Positions 1-8,333 of a stretch of DNA of 48,816 nucleotides are shown piece after piece. The notes beneath the pieces were generated by a model. It saw only the letters and a program-made list of their open reading frames with translations, was not told the DNA's origin and did not search any database. The DNA is from Granulicella sp. (GTDB taxonomy: Bacteria; Acidobacteriota; Terriglobia; Terriglobales; Acidobacteriaceae). A program made the translations under genes and the position numbers. The stretch is from assembly GCA_025357875.1 (NCBI GenBank), contig JANYLK010000037.1:1-48816 (forward strand). Reading direction: 5' to 3'. Positions within the stretch are counted from its first letter, which is position 1. Each line of letters begins with the position of its first letter.

Positions 1-54
1 GACCGTCCAGCACGGCCATACTCTTCGGATCGTCCAGCGCGGCCTTATTCTTCG
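1..54 (+). repeat. 27-base tandem repeat coding DRPARPYSS
   Basis: Two near-identical 27-base units (1-27 and 28-54) are followed by the start of a third (GACCGTCCT at 55-63). They code for the tail of the RluB-like protein. The window starts inside the array, so more units may lie to the left. Confidence 0.8.
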
Positions 55-333
55 GACCGTCCTGCTCGCGCCGATGGGCCTGGTGGCGGTGCACGGAAGC
101 CGGCGGGAGACTTTGCACCGCGAAAGTTCGCGGGTAAATCGAGTGGGAAGCCGGGCGGATTTGGCGCCAAGGCTGGGGGCAAGCCGGGAGCAGGCTATGC
201 GGGCAAGAAGTCGGACAGGCCTTTCACGGGCAAGCCCGCCAGCACATTTGAAAAGTTTGCGGGCAACAAGAAGCCTTTCGGAAAGAGACCTCCGGCACGC
301 AAATTCAAACCCAGCCAGGGCGAGTCCTCCTAA
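1..333 (+). CDS. C-terminal tail of a probable RluB-like 23S rRNA pseudouridine synthase (5' end outside window)
   Basis: The reading frame is open from the first base to a TAA at 331-333 and encodes about 110 residues, almost all Arg, Lys, Pro, Gly, Ala and Ser. It begins with two copies of the nonamer DRPARPYSS, encoded by a 27-base tandem repeat (bases 1-54), then continues with KPGG/GKKP-type basic low complexity. Nothing of a catalytic domain is visible. Long basic tails like this occur on RluB-type pseudouridine synthases of Acidobacteria, and rluB commonly precedes cmk in bacteria, which is the next gene here. The stop overlaps the cmk start (TAATG), so the two are translationally coupled. 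The tail would probably bind rRNA. The identity is inferred from position and composition, not from a domain. Confidence 0.5.
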   Translation, partial: DRPARPYSSDRPARPYSSDRPARADGPGGGARKPAGDFAPRKFAGKSSGKPGGFGAKAGGKPGAGYAGKKSDRPFTGKPASTFEKFAGNKKPFGKRPPARKFKPSQGESS

Positions 334-1136
334 TGCAAGACCCAACATCCAATTTGGCAGAGCCTGCCGCCCTACGCACAGCCGTTACGGGATCGCGCAC
401 ACGGCCGGTAATTGCTATCGATGGACCTGCTGGTGCGGGCAAGAGCACGTTGGCCGCACATCTGGCGCGGCGCTTCGGATTTCTGAATTTGGAGACCGGG
501 GCGATGTATCGTGCGCTGGCTCTGAAGGCTGTGGAGAGTGACTATGCGTTTGATGAAGAGGAACCTCTGCTGGCTTTGGCTGAGTCGACTCGCATACAGC
601 TTCAGCCCCAGATTCAAGGCAATCGCGTCCTACTAGATGGGATGGACGTGTCGCGGAGGATTCGCGAGGCTGACGTCACGTCCGCTGCATCGAGGATATC
701 GGTGCATCCGCGTTTGCGCGCTTGGATGGTCGAGCAGCAGCGCGCGCTGGGAGCGGCGGGGGGTGTGGTGATGGAAGGCCGTGACATTGGCACTGCGGTG
801 TTTCCTGACGCCGAGGTAAAGATTTTTCTCGATGCAGCTCCCGAGGTACGGGGCAATCGGCGATTCCACCAAGTCACTCCCATGGAAACCATGACGGCGC
901 GGTACAACGAGGCACCCGGCCAAGAAGCACATGCACACCACACCGAGGAACAGCGTGCCGCTCATCAGGCGATTCTGGACGAGATGCGCGAACGGGATCG
1001 CCGCGACCGCAATCGGGCGGAGTCACCGCTGCGTCCAGCCAAGGATGCGGTGATTCTGGACTCTACGGCGATGACTCTTGAAGAGGTTTTGGCTAATGCG
1101 GAACGGATTGTGCTGGCTCACCTGCCGTCTGCTTAG
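333..1136 (+). CDS. cmk: Cytidylate kinase (CMP/dCMP kinase)
   Basis: Phosphorylates CMP and dCMP with ATP in the cytoplasm, feeding the CTP/dCTP pools. The 267-residue product has the P-loop GPAGAGKST at residues 31-39, the NMP-binding stretch NLETGAMYRA at about 52-61 and the family motif MEGRDIGTAVFPDA at about 147-160. The C-terminal part has RDRRDRNRAESPLRPA, which carries the lid and substrate arginines. Two things differ from the usual form of about 225 residues: a 25-residue N-terminal extension before the P-loop strand, and a His/Glu-rich insertion (about 183-208) near the lid. The ATG overlaps the stop of the preceding gene by one base (TAATG), which supports this start. An rluB-cmk order is common in bacteria. 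Confidence 0.95.
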   Translation: MQDPTSNLAEPAALRTAVTGSRTRPVIAIDGPAGAGKSTLAAHLARRFGFLNLETGAMYRALALKAVESDYAFDEEEPLLALAESTRIQLQPQIQGNRVLLDGMDVSRRIREADVTSAASRISVHPRLRAWMVEQQRALGAAGGVVMEGRDIGTAVFPDAEVKIFLDAAPEVRGNRRFHQVTPMETMTARYNEAPGQEAHAHHTEEQRAAHQAILDEMRERDRRDRNRAESPLRPAKDAVILDSTAMTLEEVLANAERIVLAHLPSA

Positions 1137-1189
1137 CGAGTGCCTTATTCCGTGGAAGAGGCTCGACGGGGCGCAGCAAGATTGCACTA

Positions 1190-1232
1190 TTTGTGGTGCA
1201 AACACAACTATTTGCGATTTTTGTGACGCAAA
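1190..1232 (+). promoter_or_regulatory. Tandem TTTGTGnnGCAAA sites overlapping the csp promoter
   Basis: TTTGTGGTGCAAA (1190-1202) and TTTGTGACGCAAA (1220-1232) match at 11 of 13 positions and start exactly 30 bp apart, about three helical turns. Each is partly palindromic (TTTG...CAAA). The second copy covers the proposed -35 element. This geometry suits a dimeric regulator binding twice on one DNA face; the regulator is unknown. Confidence 0.4.
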
Positions 1233-1249
1233 TCCTTGCCAAGTATGCT
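1221..1249 (+). promoter_or_regulatory. Sigma-70-like promoter of the cold-shock gene
   Basis: A -35 TTGTGA (1221-1226) and a -10 TATGCT (1244-1249) are separated by 17 bp. Initiation near 1256 would leave a leader of about 100 bases before the ATG at 1356. Long leaders are usual for CspA-type mRNAs. Confidence 0.5.
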
Positions 1250-1355
1250 AACTTTTAGACATCGTTTGAAACAGATTGGTTTCAGCGGCGATTGTGCATG
1301 TCGACCCCCGATTTGGATCTAGCGGCAAATTCATCAGTACTAAGGAAATCAACAA

Positions 1356-1556
1356 ATGGAACAGGGAACAGTGAAGTGGTTTAACGATGCCAAGGGGTTT
1401 GGCTTCATCAGCCGTCAGAACGGCGAGGATGTGTTTGTTCACTACTCGGCGATCAATTCGAACGGTTTCAAGAGCCTTCAAGAAGGTCAGGCTGTGCAGT
1501 TCAACGTGGTCAAGGGGCCCAAGGGTTGGCAGGCGTCTGACGTCCAGCCTCTCTAG
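1356..1556 (+). CDS. csp: Cold-shock protein (CspA family)
   Basis: A 66-residue single cold-shock domain protein, an RNA chaperone that binds single-stranded nucleic acid in the cytoplasm. It starts with the typical [21 protein letters not shown]1 (KGFGFI) is at residues 13-18 and RNP2 (VFVHY) at 26-30. Length and motifs match the family exactly. A ribosome site AAGGAA (1342-1347) lies 8 bases before the ATG. The gene stands alone, with its own promoter and a terminator-like hairpin after it. Whether it responds to cold cannot be told from sequence. Confidence 0.95.
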   Translation: MEQGTVKWFNDAKGFGFISRQNGEDVFVHYSAINSNGFKSLQEGQAVQFNVVKGPKGWQASDVQPL

Positions 1557-1608
1557 TCTTCTTCCCTAGATTTTAGGGACCAGGCATTCGGCTTCAATCA
1601 AGATTTGC

Positions 1609-1636
1609 GGGAGGGATGGCTTCGGCTATCCCTCTC
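1609..1636. terminator. UUCG-capped hairpin between convergent genes
   Basis: A 12-bp stem (1609-1620 with 1625-1636, two G.U pairs) closes a TTCG tetraloop of the very stable C(UUCG)G type. It lies between the convergent csp and the minus-strand gene ending at 1679. No clear T-run follows on either side, so bidirectional termination or 3'-end protection is an inference. Confidence 0.6.
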
Positions 1637-1678
1637 CGCCGTTAAGTCCTGCTGGGTTGGCACTTACGGATGCGCGGC

Positions 1679-2647
1679 TCAATCTTTGGATTGCGGCCCA
1701 TCCACTTGTATTACGCCGGGCAGGATTGTGGACGTTGCGCGGAACTTGCGGTAGTCCGAGTTGACGATCTGGCCGCTTCCGTTGAATCCGAAGAAAAGGA
1801 GAGCGTGGAAAGATCCCTGGCCTTCGAGTCGCGCGGGAAGCCATACCTCTCCATTGACTTTGGTCTGGCTCATAGAGAAGCGCGTGTTTTTCTGGATACT
1901 TGCGATCAGGCCGCCCCCAATTTTGAAGGCATTGAGGAAATGCCCCTCTACGCGGGCCAGTACGTGATCCTGCTCGTCCACCCATACCGTTCCGGCAAGA
2001 TCTCGAATCACCTCTTCGGCCCGGTTGCGAGTTTTGGCCTTTGGGTCGCCGGTGTATTCGACCGCAATGGCGTCCCGCCAGTCTAGCTGTACGCGGCGGG
2101 GATTGGTGAAAGTGCCCAACTCCAGCACGCGCGAAACCGTGATCTCCTCATTGCCACGCGGGTCAGTTTCCTTTCCCTGGGCATCGGCTTTCTCGCGCTT
2201 CTCCCGCGCCTTGGCTGTCACTTTGTCGATGCGTTCATTTTCTTTCGAAACTTCGTCAGGGGTCAAAGGCTTGCCATCCTTCGTCACGACTCGCCGCACG
2301 GGAACACCGTTGACCCAGAAATGATCGGATTCGGTAACTGTGGTCTTTTTGATCTGCCCATGGCTGTCGAGTTCATGCTGGGTCTCGACCGAGCGATAGA
2401 TGTAATCCTTCTGGATTGTCTCGGCCTTGCGCTGATTGGCCTCGACGTCGCGCATCATGGCGGCGATGTCGGGGATAGGATTTTCGACGGATGTTTTCTC
2501 GGTTAGCTGCGGTGGAGAAACGACGGCTGGGGTTATTGATTGGATTGGCGGTGAGGTTTTGTACTGCGCGCCAATCGGCACACAAAGCGCTGTGAACGCC
2601 AGCAAGATGAGAATCGCCGACCACGATTTTGGCATAATGGCCATCAT
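1679..2647 (-). CDS. Secreted protein of unknown function
   Basis: A 322-residue protein with an N-terminal signal peptide (hydrophobic ILILLAFTALCVPIGA before AQ at about residues 27-28), so probably periplasmic or outer-membrane associated. Residues about 55-165 are charged and probably helical (DVEANQRKAETIQKDYIY, then a Lys/Glu-rich stretch). The rest alternates as beta strands (RVQLDWRDAIAVEY, GTVWVDEQDHVLARVEGHF, GEVWLPARLEGQGSF), which recalls LolA/outer-membrane-lipoprotein-sorting-like folds seen in many acidobacterial secreted proteins. I do not recognise a named family. The ATG pair at 2647/2644 follows a GGATGA; a third ATG at about 2635 (MPKSW) is possible. It lies downstream of the ABC exporter on the same strand, with 151 bp between them. 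Confidence 0.75.
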   Translation of the reverse strand: MMAIMPKSWSAILILLAFTALCVPIGAQYKTSPPIQSITPAVVSPPQLTEKTSVENPIPDIAAMMRDVEANQRKAETIQKDYIYRSVETQHELDSHGQIKKTTVTESDHFWVNGVPVRRVVTKDGKPLTPDEVSKENERIDKVTAKAREKREKADAQGKETDPRGNEEITVSRVLELGTFTNPRRVQLDWRDAIAVEYTGDPKAKTRNRAEEVIRDLAGTVWVDEQDHVLARVEGHFLNAFKIGGGLIASIQKNTRFSMSQTKVNGEVWLPARLEGQGSFHALLFFGFNGSGQIVNSDYRKFRATSTILPGVIQVDGPQSKD

Positions 2648-2741
2648 TCATCCACTATAGGACGTTGCTGTTCGACTCGCTGACCGCCACTGAGTGGAAG
2701 CAACGGACGGCAAGATCGCAGGGTCGATTTCGAAATGAGAA

Positions 2742-2786
2742 GCCCCACGATAATCGCGATGAGATAGCGATGATTATGGGGCACCC
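2742..2786 (+). repeat. Hairpin repeat ending in GGGGCACCC (copy A)
   Basis: GCCCCA (2742-2747) pairs with TGGGGC (2777-2782), and inside it ATCGC (2753-2757) pairs with GCGAT (2767-2771). The right arm runs into CACCC. The same GGGCACCC end follows dyads at 3579, 15824, 35419 and 42217. It lies between two minus-strand genes. Confidence 0.55.
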
Positions 2787-2798
2787 AAACTGGTTCGG

Positions 2799-4625
2799 TC
2801 AGCTGGTGACAGCCAACTCTTCTTCGAGCTGCTGTTTTTCCGCGAGGGCGGTGTAGTAGCCGTTGCGGGCTATGAGTTCATCATGGGTGCCGAGTTCGGC
2901 GATGCGACCCGCGACGAGCACGGCGATCTGGTCGGCGTTACGGGCGGTGGAGATGCGATGGGAGATGAAGATCGTGGTGCGTCCGCGCATGACTTCGCGC
3001 AGGCCGGAGAGAATGCGCTCTTCGGTGTAGGTGTCGACTGAGGCGAGCGCATCGTCGAGGATAAGGATCGGCGGGTTGCGGATGATAGCGCGGGCGATGG
3101 CAATGCGCTGCTTCTGACCGCCGGAGAGAGTGATGCCGCGCTCGCCGACGCGTGTCTCGAAGCCGTTGGGGAACTCGAGGATCTCGACTGCGATGTGGGC
3201 GGTGGTGGCCGCGTCGAGAACTTCCTGCTGAGTGGCGTCAGGACGGCCGAAGGCGATGTTCTGGGCGATCGAGTTAGAGAAGAGGAAGGTCTCCTGCGGG
3301 ACGAAGCCGATGTCTGCGCGGAGTCGAGCGAGCGGGTAATCACGGATGGGGAGGTTATCGATCAGGATGGAGTCGGCGGATGCATCGTGGAGGCGGGGGA
3401 TTAGGCCGACGAGGGAGGACTTGCCGGAGCCGGTGGGGCCGACGATTGCGAGGGAGGTGCCGGCGGGGATGTTCAGGTTGATATTGTGGAGGACTTCGGG
3501 GCCGCCGGTTGGGTAGGTAAAGCTGAGGTTGCGGAATTCGATTGAGCCGTCGAGGTGTGGGGGTTCGTCGATTGCACGCTTCGCGAGAGGTGCGAAGGAT
3601 GGGGCACCCGGAGTTTGGTTGGAACTGCGATCAGAATGGCGGCTTGATAGATTAAGATCGTCAGCAATGGCGGGTTGTTGCTTGAGGAGTTCGTCGATGC
3701 GGACAACGGAGGCAGTGCCGCGCTGGAAGAGATTGACGACCCAGCCGATGGCGATCATGGGCCAGATTAACTGAACCATGTAGACGTTGAATGCGGCGAA
3801 GTCCCCCACGGAGATGCGGTGTTGAACGACCTCGTGTCCACCGACGAGCAGCGTGATCATGAGGCCGAGACCGAGGACTAGTTCGAGCGATGGCCACAGC
3901 ATCGCCATCAGGCGTACGAGGTGCAGGGAGCGGCCAATGTACTCCTGGTTAGCCTTCTCAAAGGAGGCAATTTCGGCGTCTTCCTGGGCGAAGGCGCGGA
4001 TGAGACGGGCGCCGGAAAAGTTTTCCTGCGCCTTGGCGGAGATGTCGGAAAACATGGCCTGAATGCGTTCGAAGCGTTTGTGGATTCGCTGTCCGAAGGA
4101 CTGCACGAGGACCGACGCGAGGGGAAGAGGGCCCACCGCGCAGAGTGTGAGCTTTGGGCTGATGTGGATCATGAAAGGAAGCGCAGCCGCGGTGAACACG
4201 AGGCAGTTCGCGGAGTACATAATGGCCGGCCCGAGGAGTTGGCGAACGGCGTTGAGATCATTGGTCGTCCTCGCCATGATGTCGCCAGTGCGGTGGGTGT
4301 GATAAAAACCGGCGGACTGGCGTTCGAGGTTGGCGAATAGGTCGTTGCGAAGGTCGAACTCGATCTCGCGCGAGGCTCCGATGATGACTTGGCGTGTGAC
4401 GTAGAGGAAGACGGCCGACAGCGCTGCGACCAGCAAGAGCCGCAGCGCATGATGGACGATGAGGGCTTCAGTGACGCCGTGCCTCATGTCATCGATCGCG
4501 TGGCCCACGATGAGCGGAAGCAGAACGCGGACGACGTTGTAGGAGATGACCGCGACGCCTCCCCAGGCAAGGTTCTTCCAGTAGCGCTTGAGGTATGGTG
4601 TGAGCGGTTTGATTCGTTCAAGCAT
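2799..4625 (-). CDS. ABC exporter half-transporter (fused membrane and ATPase domains, MdlA/YheI type)
   Basis: A 608-residue type IV ABC exporter subunit. The six-helix membrane domain covers about residues 20-310. The ATPase domain has Walker A GPTGSGKSS (396-404), Q-loop PQET (443-446), signature LSGGQ (500-504), Walker B ILILDD (520-525), D-loop SVD and H-loop His556. The residue after the Walker B aspartate is Asp525, not the catalytic glutamate; this is typical of the degenerate half of heterodimeric exporters such as MdlA or BmrC. No partner half is in this window. Residues about 324-358, between the domains, are a Ser/Pro/Ala-rich linker, part of which is encoded by a dispersed repeat (copy B). 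The substrate is unknown; lipid or drug export is typical of the family. Confidence 0.93.
   Translation of the reverse strand: MLERIKPLTPYLKRYWKNLAWGGVAVISYNVVRVLLPLIVGHAIDDMRHGVTEALIVHHALRLLLVAALSAVFLYVTRQVIIGASREIEFDLRNDLFANLERQSAGFYHTHRTGDIMARTTNDLNAVRQLLGPAIMYSANCLVFTAAALPFMIHISPKLTLCAVGPLPLASVLVQSFGQRIHKRFERIQAMFSDISAKAQENFSGARLIRAFAQEDAEIASFEKANQEYIGRSLHLVRLMAMLWPSLELVLGLGLMITLLVGGHEVVQHRISVGDFAAFNVYMVQLIWPMIAIGWVVNLFQRGTASVVRIDELLKQQPAIADDLNLSSRHSDRSSNQTPGAPSFAPLAKRAIDEPPHLDGSIEFRNLSFTYPTGGPEVLHNINLNIPAGTSLAIVGPTGSGKSSLVGLIPRLHDASADSILIDNLPIRDYPLARLRADIGFVPQETFLFSNSIAQNIAFGRPDATQQEVLDAATTAHIAVEILEFPNGFETRVGERGITLSGGQKQRIAIARAIIRNPPILILDDALASVDTYTEERILSGLREVMRGRTTIFISHRISTARNADQIAVLVAGRIAELGTHDELIARNGYYTALAEKQQLEEELAVTS
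3579..3609 (+). repeat. Hairpin repeat ending in GATGGGGCACCC inside the ABC exporter gene (copy B)
   Basis: CTTCGC (3579-3584) and GCGAAG (3592-3597) form a 6-bp stem with a 7-base loop, followed by GATGGGGCACCC (3598-3609). Read on the minus strand it is in frame and codes for GAPSFAPLAKR in the linker between membrane and ATPase domains (about residues 340-350). Confidence 0.55.
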
Positions 4626-4693
4626 TGCTGGTTGGCGTCTCGTCGGGGAAGGCTGCGTATTTTGATGATGCGCGCCGGGGCGCGGACTCGTTA

Positions 4694-5602
4694 CTACGGT
4701 TTTGGTGCAGTGACTGTGGGTGCCGTTACCGGTGGGGCAGCAGTCGGAATGGGTGGTGCTGGGGTAGGTTGAGAAGCTGGTGGCGGGGGTGCAGTTTGAG
4801 GAGCTGATGATGTGGGCTGTGGAGCAACTGGAGCCGATGGCGAGGCAGGTGCTGGTGATGTTGCTGCAGGCTTGGCGGGCTGAGCCGGAGCGGCGGATAC
4901 GGGCGGAGCTGGGGGAGCTTTAGGGGCAGGCTCAGTGTCGCTCTGCGCGACCAATTCGATGTCAAAGATGAGCCACGACTTCGCGGGAATCTTTGCCTGC
5001 GGATTGCCGTTCGGTCCATAGCCCAGCTCATATGGGATGAACAGGCGACGTTTGCCGCCGACGTGCATACCGTCGATGCCGGTATCCATTCCGATAACCA
5101 CCATGCGGCGGCCTTGTGGTCCAGGACCTGGACCCTGCAGGAAGTTCAGAGGCTCGTGCTCCGGGTGGTCGTAGGAGGAGTCGAACTTGTAGCCGTCGGG
5201 CAGGTAGCCTGTGTACTGGATCGAGTACCACTTGTGCGGGGCAGCTAATGCGCCGCTGCCGGTCTTAATGTCAATGTAGGCCAGCGAAAATGTGGCTGCG
5301 GCGGGAATGCCAAGCGCATCGCGAATTTCTGGGGTCTCCAGCGGAGAGATATCGGTCAGAATTACATTGGGCACGGTGGTGATGCTGTAGAGCGGCTTGG
5401 CGCAGGATGCTCCGGCTGGCGCCGCTGGAATCTTGGCGGAAAGCTCGGGCACCTTGGCGCAGCCATGCGAGGCGGGGGCGGTGTGAGTTGTGGCAGCGGA
5501 GTGGGTTGCGAGGTGAGGCTTAGCTGACGTCGGCGGCTGCGCGGTGGCGATATTCTGTGCGAGCGCTACTGAGGCAAAGAGCAGGGAAGCGATGAATTTC
5601 AT
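4694..5602 (-). CDS. Secreted FKBP-type peptidyl-prolyl cis-trans isomerase with Pro/Ala-rich tail
   Basis: A 302-residue exported prolyl isomerase, expected to help fold proteins in the periplasm. I chose the ATG at 5602 because it gives a clean signal peptide (MKFIASLLFASVALAQN) behind an AGGA ribosome site; an open frame continues 62 codons further upstream but overlaps lptFG and has no signal. The FKBP core is about residues 105-220: YSIQYTGYLPDGYKFDSSYD, the G-M-x-x-G-G-K-R-R-L-F-I-P segment at 179-190, YGPNG, and the end strand LIFDIELV. Residues 221-302 are nearly all Pro, Ala, Ser and Thr, possibly a cell-wall spacer. Two cysteines before the core (48 and 67) could form a disulfide. 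It follows lptFG after 142 bp. Confidence 0.88.
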   Translation of the reverse strand: MKFIASLLFASVALAQNIATAQPPTSAKPHLATHSAATTHTAPASHGCAKVPELSAKIPAAPAGASCAKPLYSITTVPNVILTDISPLETPEIRDALGIPAAATFSLAYIDIKTGSGALAAPHKWYSIQYTGYLPDGYKFDSSYDHPEHEPLNFLQGPGPGPQGRRMVVIGMDTGIDGMHVGGKRRLFIPYELGYGPNGNPQAKIPAKSWLIFDIELVAQSDTEPAPKAPPAPPVSAAPAQPAKPAATSPAPASPSAPVAPQPTSSAPQTAPPPPASQPTPAPPIPTAAPPVTAPTVTAPKP

Positions 5603-5744
5603 AATGTTCCTATCGTAAATGAGTCTTCGAGAACGAGGTGTTTCAGGTATGTCGCTGGCGATTCGAGTGAAATTGACGTTGGCCGCGGTGAGGCGGTGGC
5701 AGCGGGGGTGTAGATGCCGAAGGATGGCTTGGACCAAGCGGATT

Positions 5745-8213
5745 CTAAGTGGGCGTGCGGAGTAAAAGGTAGGAACCCGTGATGGCAAACAGGAGGTCAG
5801 GCGCCCAGGCGGCGAGCAGGGGCGGGAGCGTATTGATATCGCCCATGGAGCTGAAGATGCCGGCGACTACCCAGTAGGAGATAGCGACTCCGATGGCTGT
5901 GGCGATACCGGCAAGACCTCCGCGCTTGCCCATCGAGACGGCGAAGGGGATGGCGATGACGGCCATAACCAGGGTGATCGCGGGCACGGAGAGTTTGTTG
6001 GCGAGCTGGACTCGGAGCTTGACGGTATCAAACCCCGACTGGCGGAGGTCAGCGATGTATTTAGTTAGCTCGCCATAGGACATCTCGTCGGAGGGCTTGT
6101 CTTCCTTCTTGAAATAGCCGGGTTGCTCGTGAATCTCCGGGAAAGTGGAGACGGCGAAGGTCTGGTAACTTGCGATCGTGTCGCCGGCGAAAGAACGTTG
6201 CCACCCATTCTCGAAGATCCAGCGATTTACGGTGGGATCCCACCGCGCGCTATCGGCGTGGATGCGGCGCTGCAGGGTGAAGGTCTGAGGGTTGAACTCG
6301 AAGATAGTAAGGTCGGCGAAGACCTGGCGGTCAGGGTCGAATGCCACGTAATAGAAGATGCGCGTGGGCGAGTCCGATGCTCCGGTTTCGCCGGAGATGA
6401 ATTGGCGGCCGGGCAGCAGGAACGTCTGGGCAGGCTTGTTCTTGATGACGGCACGTAGTTGTTGTTGGCGCCGGTTCGCGTCCGGCAGATAAGATTCGTC
6501 GAACGCGAAGAGTGCGGCGGCAAGGATAGCTGCGACAACGAGAATGGGTGCGACAACGCGATAGAGCGAGATACCGGTAGCCTTCATGGCGGTGAGTTCG
6601 GAGGAGCGATTGAGCGCGCCGAAGGTGATCAGCACGGCGAGCAGGGAACAGAGCGGGGTCACGGCGTCCAAGATGAACGGGATGAGGTTGATAAGGTACT
6701 TGCCGACAATGATGAATGGGGTCTGATTGCGAATGATGTCGCCCATCAGCTCGAAAAAAGTGAAAACCACGTAGAGCAGGGCGAAAGTGCCAAGGGCGAG
6801 CACGAAGTTGGTCGCGTAAGCGCGCATGACGTACTCGTCGAGCAGCAGGGGGAAGCTAGTTTTGAAGAGACGCCTCATGCGCTGGATGAGGGTTGGTGCC
6901 GGTTGGTGCGAGTACGTAGCATGTGCGTTGAGATCCGAATGCGGAGAGGATATCTCGACGACATTCGGGTTGCCGTGCAATCCGAGGAGTCTTGAGAAGG
7001 AAGTGAGGATGCGCCTAGGAGTGAAGCGGGCCAAGTGCTTGCCCAGCGAAGCGCCGATGGCGGTAAAGAAGTTCAGCAGCATACCGCCACCGGCGAGTTG
7101 CTGGAGCAGTGCGGCACCGAAGGCGGCGAAGATGAGGTTCGCGGCCCAGACTCCGAGGAATGGAGAGAGCTTGCCCGACTTAGCAAAGGCGACACCGAGG
7201 TTCGTGAGCAGGTAGTAGGTGAAGACCAGCAGAAGCGTGAGGACGAAGCCGGTGCTTTTGCCGCCCCGTTTGGAGGACAATCCGAGAGGCACGCCGATTA
7301 GCATCAATACGAGACATGCGAAGGGATAAGAGAAGCGTGTGTTGAGTTCTATTCTGGCGGCACGAACATCGGCGGGCGTGAGAGGTCGATGAGTGGATGC
7401 GATGCCGCGCGTGCGCTTCCACAGTGCGGGCAGGGAGAGCGCCTGTAGATGGGTGTTGAGTCGTGAGATGTGGGTGTCGTCCTGGGACTCCAACTGGAGA
7501 GGTACATCGCTATCCGCAAAAGTGGTGACGTTGTACTGGTTGGCGTCGGTTGGGGAGATCTGGTGCTGGCCTCCGTTGAATAGGTGGAGGCGCACATTCT
7601 GCGGGTCGGTAGCTCCGGGGCTGGAGACGATGGCCTGGTCGGCGGTCGTGACGTTGGGGTTCGCCGGCTGGCTGAGGTCGGCAAGGAAGACGTGGCGCCA
7701 CGACGCGTTGGCGGTGGGGCGCACATCCTGCACATAAAGGACGTAATTCTTAAAGTCCTCGTAGAAGACACGTGGTTCCACTGCGACGGATATCTGGGAA
7801 GTCTTAAGCTGGCTTTCGAGGTTGAGCAGATCGGCTGCGCCGCGAGGAGCGAAGTATAGTGCGTTGACCAAGCCGATCCCCAGCGCGGTGACAGAGAGAA
7901 TGGAGATGATGCGCACGAAGGTGAGGGCGCCTATTCCACATGCGCGCATCGCCGTCACTTCGGAGTCGGCGGCGAGACGACTGAGACCAAGCAGGATGCC
8001 GGCCAGGACGGCGGTAGGGATAGTTACGGTGAGGGTGTTCGGAAGCATGTCGCCAAAGATGCGGAGAGCATCGGTAAATGATGCTGAGTCGCGGACGAGG
8101 AGGTTAAGAATCTTGGCGAGGTCGCGCATGAAGAGCACGAAAGTGAAGAGCACTCCGCCAAGCACGGCGTAGGAGGTGACTTCGCGGAGGATGTATCGGG
8201 TGAAGATGCGCAT
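5745..8213 (-). CDS. lptF/lptG: Fused LptF-LptG lipopolysaccharide export permease
   Basis: One 822-residue protein carries two complete YjgP/YjgQ permease units. The first (about 1-390) starts MRIFTRYILREV and has the usual pattern: three N-terminal helices, a periplasmic jellyroll (about 135-260) and three C-terminal helices including PFACLVLMLIGVPLGL. A cytoplasmic linker (about 390-455) leads to the second unit (about 456-822), which restarts with LLDEYVMRAYATNFVLALGTFALLYVVF and ends with a second three-helix block (LSVPAITLVMAVIAIPFAVSMGKRGG). In most bacteria LptF and LptG are separate chains that together form the LptB2FG channel pulling LPS out of the inner membrane. Here the heterodimer would be covalent. 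The LptB ATPase is not in the window. The ATG at 8213 is the natural start. Confidence 0.92.
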   Translation of the reverse strand: MRIFTRYILREVTSYAVLGGVLFTFVLFMRDLAKILNLLVRDSASFTDALRIFGDMLPNTLTVTIPTAVLAGILLGLSRLAADSEVTAMRACGIGALTFVRIISILSVTALGIGLVNALYFAPRGAADLLNLESQLKTSQISVAVEPRVFYEDFKNYVLYVQDVRPTANASWRHVFLADLSQPANPNVTTADQAIVSSPGATDPQNVRLHLFNGGQHQISPTDANQYNVTTFADSDVPLQLESQDDTHISRLNTHLQALSLPALWKRTRGIASTHRPLTPADVRAARIELNTRFSYPFACLVLMLIGVPLGLSSKRGGKSTGFVLTLLLVFTYYLLTNLGVAFAKSGKLSPFLGVWAANLIFAAFGAALLQQLAGGGMLLNFFTAIGASLGKHLARFTPRRILTSFSRLLGLHGNPNVVEISSPHSDLNAHATYSHQPAPTLIQRMRRLFKTSFPLLLDEYVMRAYATNFVLALGTFALLYVVFTFFELMGDIIRNQTPFIIVGKYLINLIPFILDAVTPLCSLLAVLITFGALNRSSELTAMKATGISLYRVVAPILVVAAILAAALFAFDESYLPDANRRQQQLRAVIKNKPAQTFLLPGRQFISGETGASDSPTRIFYYVAFDPDRQVFADLTIFEFNPQTFTLQRRIHADSARWDPTVNRWIFENGWQRSFAGDTIASYQTFAVSTFPEIHEQPGYFKKEDKPSDEMSYGELTKYIADLRQSGFDTVKLRVQLANKLSVPAITLVMAVIAIPFAVSMGKRGGLAGIATAIGVAISYWVVAGIFSSMGDINTLPPLLAAWAPDLLFAITGSYLLLRTPT

Positions 8214-8333
8214 ACAGTGCTGAGTTTGAGTGTAGCGCGGAGGTCCTGAAGCTAATACGTGAGTCGGTAGCTGTGTTCGGGGCAGCGGCCGCTCGTCTCC
8301 TCACCGGAAAGCCACTTAGTGACACGCAAGAGA

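Noticed and set aside
1..54. Short tandem units as a CRISPR array
   Set aside because: The units are contiguous, have no spacers and code for a repeated protein tail in frame.
1182..1201. TTGCAC/GTGCAA hairpin as a cmk terminator
   Set aside because: Only six pairs and no T-run; it overlaps the regulatory boxes, which explain the symmetry better.
5603..5788. 62-residue extension of the FKBP protein
   Set aside because: It overlaps the end of lptFG and would bury the signal peptide; the ATG at 5602 has a ribosome site.
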